Of a DNA stretch of 64,000 nt, positions 24,601-35,619 are shown in pieces. The position numbers and the translations under genes are program-made. Below the pieces are notes generated by a model, which worked only from the letters and a program-made list of their open reading frames with translations, was not told the origin of the DNA and made no database searches. Each line of letters starts with the position of its first letter. Positions within the stretch are counted from its first letter, which is position 1. The stretch comes from Rotaria macrura (lineage: Eukaryota > Rotifera > Eurotatoria > Philodinida > Philodinidae): NCBI GenBank assembly GCA_900239685.1, contig OENT01000496.1, positions 1-64,000 of the forward strand, given 5' to 3'.

Positions 24601-26172
24601 CTCAGATAAATCTTTGTGATTTACTCACCTGTAATCGTGTGTATCCGTGCAGATTAAAAAACATGAGCTTACACAAAAATCTACAGTTTTACAACTACAT
24701 TAGACTAATTCATCATGTGCATCATTCAATTTAAATGAATTGAGAACAGTCCGATCGGTTAAACGCGAGTTATGTGTGTTTCCTTCTTCCAAATTTTGAA
24801 ATGCTTTTATTTTCAAAAAACAAATATAGAGTTGTTTGGATTCATTATGGAATGAATGTACTCATGCAAATGTTATTTTTGTGCGTTGGATGTTTAATCT
24901 ATGCTAAATATAGTCAATGTGATCCACTTAGTGCAAAACTTATTTCCCGAGCAGATCAAGTAAAATTGAATTAAATTGAAATCAAAATTTTCTAGATGAA
25001 ATTATTTGTGTTTAGTTGTATCCATTGTTTGTTATAGAAACGTTGGGAAGATTTTCTGGTCTGACCGGTGTTTTTATTGCTTGTATATTAAGTGCAACAT
25101 TAAGTACATTTTCAAGTGGAGTCAATAGTATTGCAACAGTTATTATTGAAGATATCTATAAGCGATTGTTCACTACAAGTTCCATGTCTAATGAACATCA
25201 ATTAATGCTTTCGAAATTAATATGTACATATTTTGTTTTTCCATTTGTTGATATGTATGTTTCGATTATTTAGCGACTGTCGTTGGTTGTCTCATAGTAT
25301 TTATGGCATTCATTGTGTCCTATATGAAGAGTAATATAATAACAGTGAGTAACTGTGATATATTTTCTATGGATTCATAAAGTTTCTATTGGATTCAGAT
25401 AATTATACAAATTTTTGGTGCCTTTGCAGCTCCAATACTTGGTTTATATTTACTTGGATTATTTTCATCACGAGTTAAAAGTCGAGTAAATATAGAAGAA
25501 AATTCATCAATCATTTCCTTTTGTGAATATATTTAGAGTGCACTTGTTGCTTTTTGTCTTTGTTTAATATTTCAAGTCTTCATGCTTTTCGGGTCAATGT
25601 TGACTGTAAGACCTGCTAATAAACAAGGAGGACGAATAGATACATCTGTTGTTGGATGTATTCCACCAGTTAATATCACTCGTTTCGAAACAAAAGATGC
25701 AAGGTTATTCTACTTATTTAGTTTTGACGAAATGAAGAAGCACTGCTATTGTATTTCTTTTCATTTGCAGGTCAAATATATTTATATCTTTGTTTACAAT
25801 ATCTCCACTTTGGTTTATATTTATTGGTACGTTTATATGTGTTAGTCTTGGAATGATTTTAACGTTTATTCTTGGTAGATACTATTGAATAAATCAATAA
25901 GCTATCGAATGAGTATTTTCGATTTAGATTCGAACGATTCTAAAACGATCGATCGATCATTATTGGTATCTTCACATGAAATATTACCGTGTTTTTCAGT
26001 AAAAAAAGTAAACCTACTTCTAATAAGATTTTATAGGATACATAATATGTACATATTTTGTTTTCTCGATGTTTTTTCTATTTTCTAGAAATTCATCAAG
26101 TCAACAGGATCAGAAGTAAATAATGAAATGGCAAACAATACAAATATCATCGAACAGGAGTCGATGCTTTAG
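21616..26172 (+). CDS. SLC5-type sodium/solute symporter (17 exons)
   Basis: Exons 21616-21661, 21733-21824, 21885-21990, 22066-22151, 22202-22267, 22342-22461, 22523-22604, 22668-22740, 22799-22939, 24830-24959, 25016-25223, 25274-25344, 25399-25485, 25537-25703, 25771-25874, 25928-26007 and 26089-26172 join in frame to 580 aa. The product fits the SLC5 branch with multivitamin/monocarboxylate carriers (SLC5A6/A8/A12-like), which use the sodium gradient for uptake at the plasma membrane. Visible marks: TM1 'WIDYGALILL..STAIGIYHGC', 'REYLVGDGQMK', 'ASLTSAASLLGMPVEIYYYG', 'YLEQRFSLTIR', 'YGPSLALSQVTGLNIW', 'GGMKAVIWTDVMQ', 'QAQRYMCVK', and the sodium-site helix 'GVFIACILSATLSTFSSGVNSIAT'-type segment. 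All phases match. Fifteen introns are 50-81 nt; intron 9 is 1,890 nt. The C-terminus ESML looks like a class I PDZ ligand. Substrate cannot be told. Confidence 0.9.
23663..23681 (+). repeat. (GA)n microsatellite in intron
   Basis: About ten tandem GA dinucleotides, seen directly. Confidence 0.85.
23891..24369. mobile_element. Perfect 479-bp palindrome, probable foldback/MITE element
   Basis: Arms 23891-24125 and 24135-24369 (235 nt each) are exact reverse complements as far as I can read. They are separated by 9 nt (AATGCATT plus one ambiguous base, the N at 24134). The tips read CTACCCATGTAG; if the outer TA pairs are target duplications, the element proper is about 23896-24364 with ends CCCATGTAGCCG. 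The arms are very AT-rich and studded with TAATGCA/TGCATTA words. No coding capacity. It could be a recently inserted foldback MITE, or an inverted duplication made or enlarged during assembly, which the N at the centre of symmetry makes possible. Confidence 0.75.
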
Positions 26173-28263
26173 AATCAATGAATGAGCTTATATATCATCA
26201 AATAATCAAATTTTTCTTTTTGGGTTTTTTATTATCCATCGTTACATATGTCTTTTGCATGATCAATGAATCTAAAAATGTTCTTCTTTTCGAAAATGAA
26301 CTGACCGAATGCCATATGTTTATTCTCATGAATAAGAGAGAAATCAAAGACTTATGAACACACATGAGTTTATGTTATCGTCAAAAATCCTTCGAATGAG
26401 GATAGTTGGTCATTGTGTCCTTTAAGATTGGCTAGCTTTTGGTATTTTCTTGAATGCTTAATGCAAGTCTACGATAGGCACGATTTTGATTTGTTCCATT
26501 TTTTTTATCCTGAAACGTAATCTACGTTAGACATAATACTGTTGAATGTTTTCAATCCTTGCCCTTGCTCATCATGAAAAACTGTTGATTGTTCGATTTC
26601 GAACTAGTAATTGAGAAGCTTCAAATATTCTTCTATACCTTCTAATCACTTGCCAAATCTAACCAATTACTTTGATATTCATTGATCACGTGTGGTGATA
26701 TATTCTATAGCCATTCATTCAAGATCGATGTGAATAGGTATTTAAGATGAAATTTGGTACGCCCATACACTCTCGTATTCCTTTTTAAAAGAATATTTAT
26801 CGTTATTAAACTATTGAATAAAGTGAATCATTATGAATTGCCACGTGCATGAAAATACCGTCTTTTAACTGTTAGAAGTTCGAAAATAACTCATACCACG
26901 AATCTAGAAAGATCATTCTTAACGATGGATGCAGATAGAATTGAGATCGACATTTTTGTGAGTACATCTCATACTGGTCAGATGGTATTCGGATCTAACT
27001 GTTAGAATTCAAGTGAAATCACTGCATAATTAGAACCGACATCTACACTGTTGCTGTCAAATACTAACTAAATAAATAGAATTCAACAATTTGATCTGAG
27101 AGTATTTTCGTCGCACGGGTCTCATTCGGATTGCAACGAATTCGATGTCGAATACATTCATTTGGGTCAGGAGAATGAGGCATCAGCTAATTCGTCGAGA
27201 TAATCACTATCGTTGAAATAGAATGAGTATTAACATCATGAAAATAGAGAGATACTGTCGATAATAAAATCTCTGGAATTATTACACGAATACTTTGCTT
27301 ACGTTTAAGTATAATTTAAAACACAAAACTACGTGTCATGGGAACTATAAAAGAACATATGGTATTACTAATTGATTTGCTTGATAAAAAATAGAAATCG
27401 AGTTTTACAATAGGAAACTGTAGTTGTTGTGGAAACGCTTATTTATATTTTCTAGCTACGTCTTAGATTTATCTAGCACGTTACGTAAAGCTTACTTATT
27501 GGTAGATATTCTTATAATTCTACATGCCTTCCACCAATTTGATTTCGGATGTTGATATGTCAGGTTTGATCTAAACTAATATCAACATTCATGTTGTTGA
27601 GTTCGAAAGAATGATTGCATAGGAATTCCTCACAATGAAAATTCTGATCAAACAGAACAAAAACTACCTCGGGCTTGCTTAGAGAGATCAAAATTAATAA
27701 CATGTTTTGTACGGTAAAAGTTCATTCAATTTCTTTCAAATTACAGTGCAACAGAAATCTTGTTTTCATTCTGTGAATGCACTTGGTTGACTGCAATCAT
27801 TCAAGCTTTACTTCTTCTTTGTCAAAAAAAGCAAATTTGTATTATAGTTCTAATTGTACCCTAATTACCTATTGAAACTAGAATCGAGGACATGCATTTA
27901 AATATAATTACTGCATAAAGACTTTTCAGTGCTGGCATGCATTACATCTTGTTGGCAGTTGAACAAGCATGCTTATATTTTATTTTAATAATTGCTCGAT
28001 TCTAGCTATTCAAAACTGACTGTTCTAATATAACAGAGACAAATTAGCCCTACTAATACTATCATAAAATTATTATTGAATAAGAATCCTAATGCTACCG
28101 GTATCCCATAAAAATTGTTGCTTTTGGTAGATTAGACATTTGAGTAAAATCTGAGTTCAATCCTCGGTTATTTCTCATTCAACTCCTAATTCATTCTTAT
28201 TTTCAATTCTACTGAACATTGTGGAAGCAACAATCAAAATTCATCTGTATATATTTATACAAT
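26173..28263. other. Intergenic region between SLC5 gene and retrotransposon
   Basis: 2.1 kb of AT-rich DNA. I see no gene, RNA or repeat that I can support. Confidence 0.5.
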
Positions 28264-28279
28264 GAGATGCATCTATTCT
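28264..28279. repeat. Target-site duplication, left copy (16 bp)
   Basis: GAGATGCATCTATTCT, identical to 30008-30023. It flanks the poly(A) (3') side of the minus-strand retrotransposon. Confidence 0.9.
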
Positions 28280-28383
28280 TTTTTTTTTATTTTTTATTTT
28301 ATTTTAATATGCATCAAAGCTGTGATCAGAGATTGATCCTTACAGCACCAGGTAAAGATAGAAGAAAGGAGATAAAGAGATAA

Positions 28384-28385
28384 TA

Positions 28386-28420
<35 letters not shown>
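28384..28420. repeat. (AAT)n microsatellite in LINE 3' UTR
   Basis: About a dozen ATA/AAT trinucleotide units, slightly interrupted at the left end. Confidence 0.85.
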
Positions 28421-28422
<2 letters not shown>

Positions 28423-28861
28423 CTGAGCAGAGAGAAAGGAGAGAGATACATAAATAATATGAACGGGGAGAGCGAAGGTAGCGAGAAGAGTAGAGTTATA
28501 ATGAGAAGACGTACAACAAGTAAGAATGACGAAAGATAAACAACCGTTTAGAAGAACAAAAAACATAAGAGGGAGACAGAAAACAAGACTGTCACACAAG
28601 AGGAGAAAGCGTGTCACAACACACATGGAACGAGACCAGTATTATAGAATAATCAACGTGTGTGGATCAGTATCAAAATGTTTCAGGAAAGTCTTCGAGA
28701 AGTTGAACTTCTTCTAATTCAAAAAAGGGAATAGAAGAAGAACAAGGGATCGACCTAAGCCAGGATGTGATTTTTTCTAACACTGAGGTATTGTTGATGA
28801 ATCTCTTCGATCGTCTAAGTCCTTTTAGGGGGAATTCACCTTGAAGCCAGGCTTGTCTAAA

Positions 28862-30007
28862 CTAGTTAAGGTTGGCTTTCTCGAAGAGTAATTCGCCATC
28901 AACTGTGTCGGCTAACGCAATTAGATAATTTTCCCAGTATGATGAGCACCGGTCTTCAAGTGACTTGACGTCCAGTGCAAACGCGAAAAATAACTCACTC
29001 CAATGGGAAGCAAACATGACTCTACGGAAACTCGACAAATAAAAATGTGATAAGTCACTCCTCTGTTTATCTATGAAGAGTGGAAATAGAGGGTATATCC
29101 AAGAGAATAGTGGGAGTACGAATGAGGTAAAAAGAGCCTGTCTAAGTTGGGGGGAAGAGCAACCATTGAGTTTAAACGACCTAATTAAGGCTATGCGTTG
29201 ACGAATCTTCATCATTGTTTTCTTAATCATAACCCCCCAGCCCAGCTTGGGGGTTATCCAGTAGCCCAAGTATTTGAATTCATCGACCCAGATAATTGCT
29301 GTTTCTTTACTAGAACTGAAGGAGATGCCGACCTTAGGTGGACCAATGGCCCGGGCGCTAAACATAACTTCTGTTTTGGCGAAGTTGATGGGTTGCACAG
29401 ACAAGTGCGAATAATATTCGAGCTGATCAAGGAACTGCTTCACACGTTTCTCCAGGTCTAGACATTGCTCTGTGTAACGTTTACCCATTTGTCCTGACAG
29501 CACTGCCGCCAGGTCATCAGCAAAAAAATGGCTCGTGCACCCAGAGAGAAATTGACCCATATCACAATGATACGTTATAAATAAACTAGGTGATAGGACA
29601 CCGCCCTGGGGGCACCCTCTTTCGATATTGAACCATCTCGACTTTCTCCCGTTTATTTCTATGAAGGCACGTCTGCCGATAAGCCATGCGTGTATCCATG
29701 CAATGTAGGAAGGGGGATGCCCATTCTGCGCATCTTTCCAATGCACCCCGTAAACCATAGCTGGTCGAATGCCGATCGATAATCAATGAAGAGGGAGCAA
29801 ACGGGGGCGCTGTTTGCCATTAGGCTGTAAACGTCTTCCAGGAACAGTAATAAACGGGTTTGTAGTCTAAATTTATCTCTAAAACCGGATTGGCTATCTG
29901 GCAGTAGTCCTCTGCCGTGCAGAATCTTCTGAAAGCGTGTGAGAAACAGTTTCTCACCAATTTTCTGAAATACATCAAGAAGCGAGATGGGACGAGTAGC
30001 ACTCGGG
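28862..30007 (-). pseudogene. Reverse transcriptase fragment of the LINE, frameshifted
   Basis: From 30007 downward one frame encodes the start of the RT domain: 'RPISLLDVFQKIGEKLFL', then motif A 'FIDYRSAFDQLW' with the first catalytic Asp. Near 29711-29725 the frame shifts at a run of five C (minus strand). It continues in the frame 29758-28862 with 'GCPQGGVLSPSLF' (motif B), 'FFADDLAAV' (motif C, the catalytic FADD) and 'FKYLGYWI' (thumb side). The protein is cut at its N-terminus by the 5' truncation and broken by the frameshift, so this copy cannot encode working enzyme. The class is non-LTR; the clade was not determined. Confidence 0.85.
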
Positions 30008-30023
30008 GAGATGCATCTATTCT
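30008..30023. repeat. Target-site duplication, right copy (16 bp)
   Basis: Exact match to 28264-28279, adjoining the truncated 5' end of the LINE. Confidence 0.9.
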
Positions 30024-31568
30024 AGTATGATCGTACGTATTCCGTATCTGATTCGTATCTACGATGGTTCAACAGATAGTTTTATTTGTGAAACAACTAA
30101 GTACAACGATACTTTTGAGAAGAGCTTTCGAAGACACAGTGATTTAATCTAACATATAGTATAATTGAAAAGAGTTGATAGCACAATACCTATGGGATTA
30201 TAATGAGTAACATTATGCAGCTAGTTTAATCAGTCATAAGAATATTGCCTCCTTCAATAAATCATAGTAGCCATTTATTCATCAATTCTAACTTAACTGA
30301 TACAGCTGTGATGAAGAAGTTACTCGTGAATGCGCATTATTGTTAATTGATCATTGCCTATGAAATGAGTATCAATATTTCACTCAAGTTTCAGAAACTA
30401 AGAACTGACGAATTCAAATTATATCAGTCAAATTTAACCTTTTTGAGACGAGAAATCTAAAAAAAAGCAATAGTCTTGAAGCAACTCACCAATTACTTTC
30501 GTACGCTTCTTATATGGCTATTGTCGCCTTTATACTATCACAGATGATGAACCTAAAAATTTTCTGCGGTGTAATGCTATTTAGTACTAGTGTCTTCATT
30601 CACCTTTCGTTTTGTTCATAGACTTATCTTTTATGCTCTCTTCCTTTGTATCATTTATACTAATACATCTGATCTATTAAAACAACACAGAGAAACACAA
30701 AAAGCACTGCAACGAAAAATATGAATGCATTGAATGTAACATTGGGCTTTGCATGTCAGATTGTTTGTTTCTCCTCGATTGTTGTGCACTGAAATACTAG
30801 CAGAGACTTTTATTGAATTTTGGATAGATATATATATCAGGCATCGTTTGAAAGAAAATCAATTTTTCCAATCAACAGTGATCCCGTCCTCAAAGGATTA
30901 AACGTTCTCAGATAAGTTGGGCTATACAAAAAGAAAACAATAATAAAGGAGTTTTTAGATAAAAAAAGAGATTTTTATAACATGATATCTTACTAGATAA
31001 ATGTTTGTATTTATATGCCAGTGTTATGTCGAATGAATCAATATCGAATTAGAATTATAGGAGAGTTAGTACTTCTAGCACACTATTCAGATAACTTCCG
31101 ATGGCATCTTTTCTTCTTTTTACCGTTGTCATTCGGCTTGCTTTATTTTTATTGTTATAACTATTATCTATTTACTTATTTCTTTTGGTTTCTAGTTCTT
31201 GTCACAGATAAAAATCATGGACACCGGTTTGGATTTAAATGCAAAGCTAAACAGTGCTCTCATATTGACTTGTTTGTCTTCTCTTTTATTAAACTAATGT
31301 ATCCTTCGAACCGATGAAGTTACCACTTGTTACAACAAATAGATAAGTAAAAGACAACTGATTTTGTTATTGATACTAAATTAGTAAGGAGAAAATAAAA
31401 GCACAATCGCTAAAGGAATTTTTGCGAGATCAATTTCTCTTTTGAAGAACACAACCATTTTTGCTATTCTACGTCATTTATGACCAGCTTAGAACTATAT
31501 AAAAAGGGAAGAAATTCGTGCATGAGTACTGCATATTCACAATAAACTCAAAAACAATCTCTACATCA
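30024..31568. other. Intergenic region, nothing firmly recognised
   Basis: A 100-codon open frame at 31015-31317 (+) is rich in Phe, Leu and Tyr from T-rich sequence and is probably chance. No repeat or RNA was seen. Confidence 0.45.
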
Positions 31569-32067
31569 ATGCGTTCTATGCATATACTGAGCACTGTTAT
31601 TGCAGTAAGTTGTTTGAATATAGTTCTAACATAAATTCTTGAAAACATACCATGCACAAGTCTAGATCTGCGCATTTTTGGATGGAGTGTTACCTGCGAC
31701 CACACCCCGGGCAACTACATCACTTAGAACAACGATGTCACCTACTACATTGGTAACTAATATATGTAACTATCTGTCATCGCATCCGAAGAGTAGTTCA
31801 GTTGCTATCAATGCTATCAGTACAGAGATAGGAAAAAATGCTGCACTCGCTACATTGCTTCCACTTACTGTGAAATATCTTAATTCGAATCAGAATTTAA
31901 ATTTACTTGGTGAAGGTCAAACTCAATGCTTATCATTCTTCAATAATCTCGGACAACAAATGTCGGCTGATGGCATTAATCTGCACCTTTCTCAGAATGA
32001 TGCCAAACAACTCATAATAAACTCGCTCAAAAATCTTTATACAGCGATCACTGGCATTACTTTGTGA
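31569..32067 (+). CDS. Small secreted protein of unknown function (2 exons)
   Basis: Exon 1 (31569-31604, ATG plus 11 codons) and exon 2 (31666-32067) join across a 61-nt intron (GTAAGT..TCTAG) to 145 aa. The join creates a signal peptide, MRSMHILSTVIAICAFLDGV, split by the intron. A Thr/Pro/Ser-rich linker (about residues 21-40) follows, then a roughly 100-residue, apparently helical domain with two Cys ('NICNYLSSHP' and 'QTQCLSFFNNLGQQM'). The two Cys could form one disulfide. I do not recognise the family. The signal peptide that appears only on splicing is good evidence for the gene model. Expected location is extracellular or lumenal. Confidence 0.7.
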
Positions 32068-35000
32068 TCAATAATAATTGCCTATAGTTAGTTTTCTATA
32101 ATTTTTGCTTCTATCCTATTAACTATTATATATACATCAAATAAACAACATTAACATATTTCGAATATGAATAAATCCAAGAAAAGATATGATCTTGAAA
32201 AGAGAACTAAAGTTTAGCATCGTTGTTAATCGAATGGAATTATCGAGTTCGATTGCTTCCGATATTTGATGCTCTTATGGGCCAGACGACTTGATTCGTC
32301 ATCGAATAATTCATCTGCATCATGCATCACCTCTTAGTGAATAAGTTCCTGAATTCTAAAATCGAATTGTTTTTCAATGTAGATCCTTCTAATGCAAACA
32401 AGTTGTTGTACTCAAAACGACATCAACATGAACTGCAACATATCAAACACACTGAGGCAGCTATATCTTAAAATTTCTCTTTCAACATCGTGTTAAAGAG
32501 GTGTAAACGCTAACCAACTTGTATTTGTTAACATTGACATATTCGATAGTGTCATCCATTATTTCAGATTGAAGTGTAAGAACGAAGAAAATTCACACTC
32601 AACTGTAACCTAAAGACTTCTTCGATTATGTTGTGTGCATCTAATCGTTGATCGTTGCCAATATTGTAGTCGAGATCTTCCAAATCAGATTTACGTGTTT
32701 GATCTTTGAGACAAATATTGATAATCAAGAAGTTGTATTGGCAATAAAGGTTCTTTCTCTTAGTATGTGCCAAAGTAATACTGACTTTGTTTAGCATGAA
32801 TAGAATTCTATAATTATCGTTTCTTATGAAAGATGATTTGTTGCGATTTTGCTAAAGTAAACATTGTAAAGCACTTGATCCTATCACCTTATATTAAAGA
32901 TAGCTTCTCTCACTTCAAACGAATCATGTTTAATCAATTCTAGTCGTCAAGTCCAGAAAGAGGGAGACTGTCTGGGGTTTGATATGATTGTTTGAAGTTT
33001 TACATTGTTAGTTAAGTATATAAGACATACTGTTTTTATTAAGTCATTGATTAAGAAATAGCCAGGGGCCAGTTATAATTGCCTGTAGAATTCGACATAA
33101 ATTATATTCTCCGCTATCATGGTGAATAGCTGTAAATTTCTTTTTTTCATTTGTCACAAAATTTAAAATGGGGAATAGAAAAAACTGTACAACACCCACC
33201 TTACATCTAACTTTCTCTGCTAGTGTCTGAATCAGAACACATGCCATAGGACACACAGGCTTCTTCCAAAGCTCAAGCATGTTTGTTTTTGAGAGACGAT
33301 CTAGTGAACTTTTTAAAGTTCTATTTACTACAAACTCGCTTTGCTGTGAGAGATACAATATCATGAATTAATTAAATTCTTCCAGAAAGAGCTGGGCACA
33401 AAATCTTCATAACGCACGTCTGTCTGAAAAGCCGAGCTTTCCCACTCGATACTCACACGTTCATGGACAACTTTTTCCAAGACGATTATACAATCAGGAT
33501 TTGACACTGAGAAAAAATTAATTTCTTCCATGGAATGTCAAGTGAACCAGTTTATCGACACCACTAAAACGAAATGTATATGTAGGTTTTTTTTATTCAT
33601 ATCTGTCATTACTCATTCTTACTTTTCGGCTCTTGAATCTATGATTCGTAGAGAGGCGAATGTTTTCTTCAACGATTACGGTTGATCAGATTTTTATCAG
33701 TCGCATCATTTTAGACAGCTTCGAAGAATATCAGTTAAGGGTTTTGATAAGAACAATATTGAAAATAAAAGCCGTGAAACATGAAAAAGTGAATGACATA
33801 GATTCTCGTCACTCACACTAGAAGGTTATACGCTAGCAAGTGTTTGTAGATATAATTATTTTAGTTGAATCGAAAAAACTCATCATAATTCATCCCTTAT
33901 TGCTTGATGGATTTTGATATTTCGAAACAAGTGTTGCTTATTGTTTAATTTTATTGACAGACATCTTATAGGCAAAGCCTCTTCGATATTGAAATATCAA
34001 ACATACATGCATTAGTTAGCTTCATTCTTCCAACATATATTTTGTTAAATGACAGATCACTCGCAGACTCTGACCAGTTTTCATGATCATCGATCATCAC
34101 ACTAGGGTTCTTTTCATTAACTTCACGAACCATGCTATGTTGAAGACAACACTTACATTTACCCAATCGTCGAGAATTCTACATAAACGATAACTATTCA
34201 TTTCATTAATTTTATGCATGCCTCATATTATTTGATTGTGTCTCTCACAAAAAAAACCAAGACTCAATATGACAACCTTTCTGCTAGGTAGAATATCATC
34301 CCTTAAAGTAAATATCATCCTAGACAAATAAATCTAATACGGATTATGATGGAATATGACCAAATCCTACCGACGAACAAAATTTTATGAACGAATCCTC
34401 TTTTAATACAAGAGTACTCATGTGTACCTGATCACAATGTCAGGGGTGTTTCAGTGTCCAACATTACGGTCAATTCAACTTCGGGTAGGATTCTATTGGT
34501 TTTATCTGAATCATTGCCCTGAAATGATTTGTATTGGAGTACGAATGAACATGTTGGGAGATCGATTTGCGTGAGTAAACAAACCCAATGCTGTACAATA
34601 ATGTTACTCTTGTATTCGATAGTGAATCACGCTCGCCATGTGTTCCTGAGATGTTAAGAACAAGCGTGTTGTATCTTATTTAATTTGACAATTTATCCTG
34701 TTGTCCGTTAAGAAAAAGAGAAGGCATCACTCTTTCGCTGATGTCAACTTTTAAGCACATACAGAGGCTCCCAATTGTTTACTACATTAAAGATAGAAAA
34801 TTTCTTACGAACTGTTCAAATGTAATCTCATGATGAAATAAAACATTTAAAATCGAGTGAAATCATTAGATTCTAAACTACTTGAGTAATACTACTTCTA
34901 CTCAAGTAATTTCTTTTATTTCCAATCATAAGTCAAATAATACACGCAATCAGTATGCACAGATAACGAGATAGAAAAAGAAAAGAAATAGTAAATCATC

Positions 35001-35619
35001 TATTCGTTAGTGGCTTTCTCGTTTTGCAAACATATGATAATCCATATGACGTGCGTCTTTGCCATTATTTGACTGTTAATTGTGAAAGTTGAATGTCATT
35101 ATCGATACCAGTGTAGCAAGTATCCTTGTCCTTAATGGCTTCAATTTTCTTGTTGATTTTCGTATTATATCTTCTTCTATTCCTTGATCATAATTATTTT
35201 TTTGAACTCGATTTATTAAAGTATCGTTTAAAAGAATCGATCAGGCCTTTCTCAGACATACCGTATGGCTACCGTACACTGTAACATACATTCATTTATT
35301 TTTATACATATAACTATGCTTCTTGGAAAATACCTCCCCTTATAGCCAAGAATGGCAGTCATATGGATATAAATGTGCGCATGGTATCTATGTAATTACA
35401 TGTGTGCTATCATCATATTATATTTGTCTTATTAATTTACAATGTCTTGCCTTATTATGCAAAAGCAAGATAGTTTCTCGTTATATATTTATTTGAAGTT
35501 TAGATTAGATTTTCATTCGCTTTACTGTTTAACAAAGTATGACATAACAAGAAAAGTATGTTACAGTTCATTTGAGTATATATAATTACATATAGTTTCT
35601 GTTGTTCAAATTGATATAG
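32068..35619. other. Large gene-poor stretch, nothing firmly recognised
   Basis: 3.5 kb with only weak open frames (for example 33044-33364 minus, 106 codons, no motif). A 9-bp perfect hairpin lies at 34880-34907. I find no gene I can support. Confidence 0.4.

Larger units (their letters stand above)
22940..24829 (+). other. Long intron 9 of the SLC5 gene, host of a palindrome
   Basis: 1,890-nt intron between the exons ending ..KAAQK and beginning VVWIHYG... It contains a perfect palindrome (23891-24369), a (GA)n run at about 23663-23681, and a minus-strand stretch (about 23006-23460) with an 86-codon open frame that may be a decayed coding fragment of unknown origin. Confidence 0.75.
28280..30007 (-). 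mobile_element. 5'-truncated non-LTR retrotransposon (LINE), complete 3' end
   Basis: A 1,728-bp insertion bounded by a perfect 16-bp target-site duplication. On the minus strand it starts inside the reverse transcriptase domain, runs through the RT C-terminus (stop at 28862), then a 3' UTR of about 0.58 kb with an (AAT)n microsatellite (28384-28420), and ends in an A-rich tail (the T-rich run at 28280-28305 on the plus strand). Endonuclease and any ORF1 are missing, as expected of 5' truncation during target-primed reverse transcription. The intact duplication suggests fairly recent insertion. Confidence 0.9.

Noticed and set aside
25582-26088. Open frames at the SLC5 3' end taken as separate small proteins
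   Set aside because: They are exon plus read-through intron of the SLC5 gene; splicing with matched phases explains them.
28294-28626. 110-codon minus-strand open frame rich in Leu
   Set aside because: Lies in the LINE 3' UTR; its poly-Leu comes from the AAT microsatellite.
31015-31317. 100-codon plus-strand frame with hydrophobic stretches
   Set aside because: The Phe/Tyr/Leu excess reflects T-rich DNA; no gene context or motif.
33044-33364. 106-codon minus-strand frame
   Set aside because: No motif, no signal peptide and no splice partners; probably chance.
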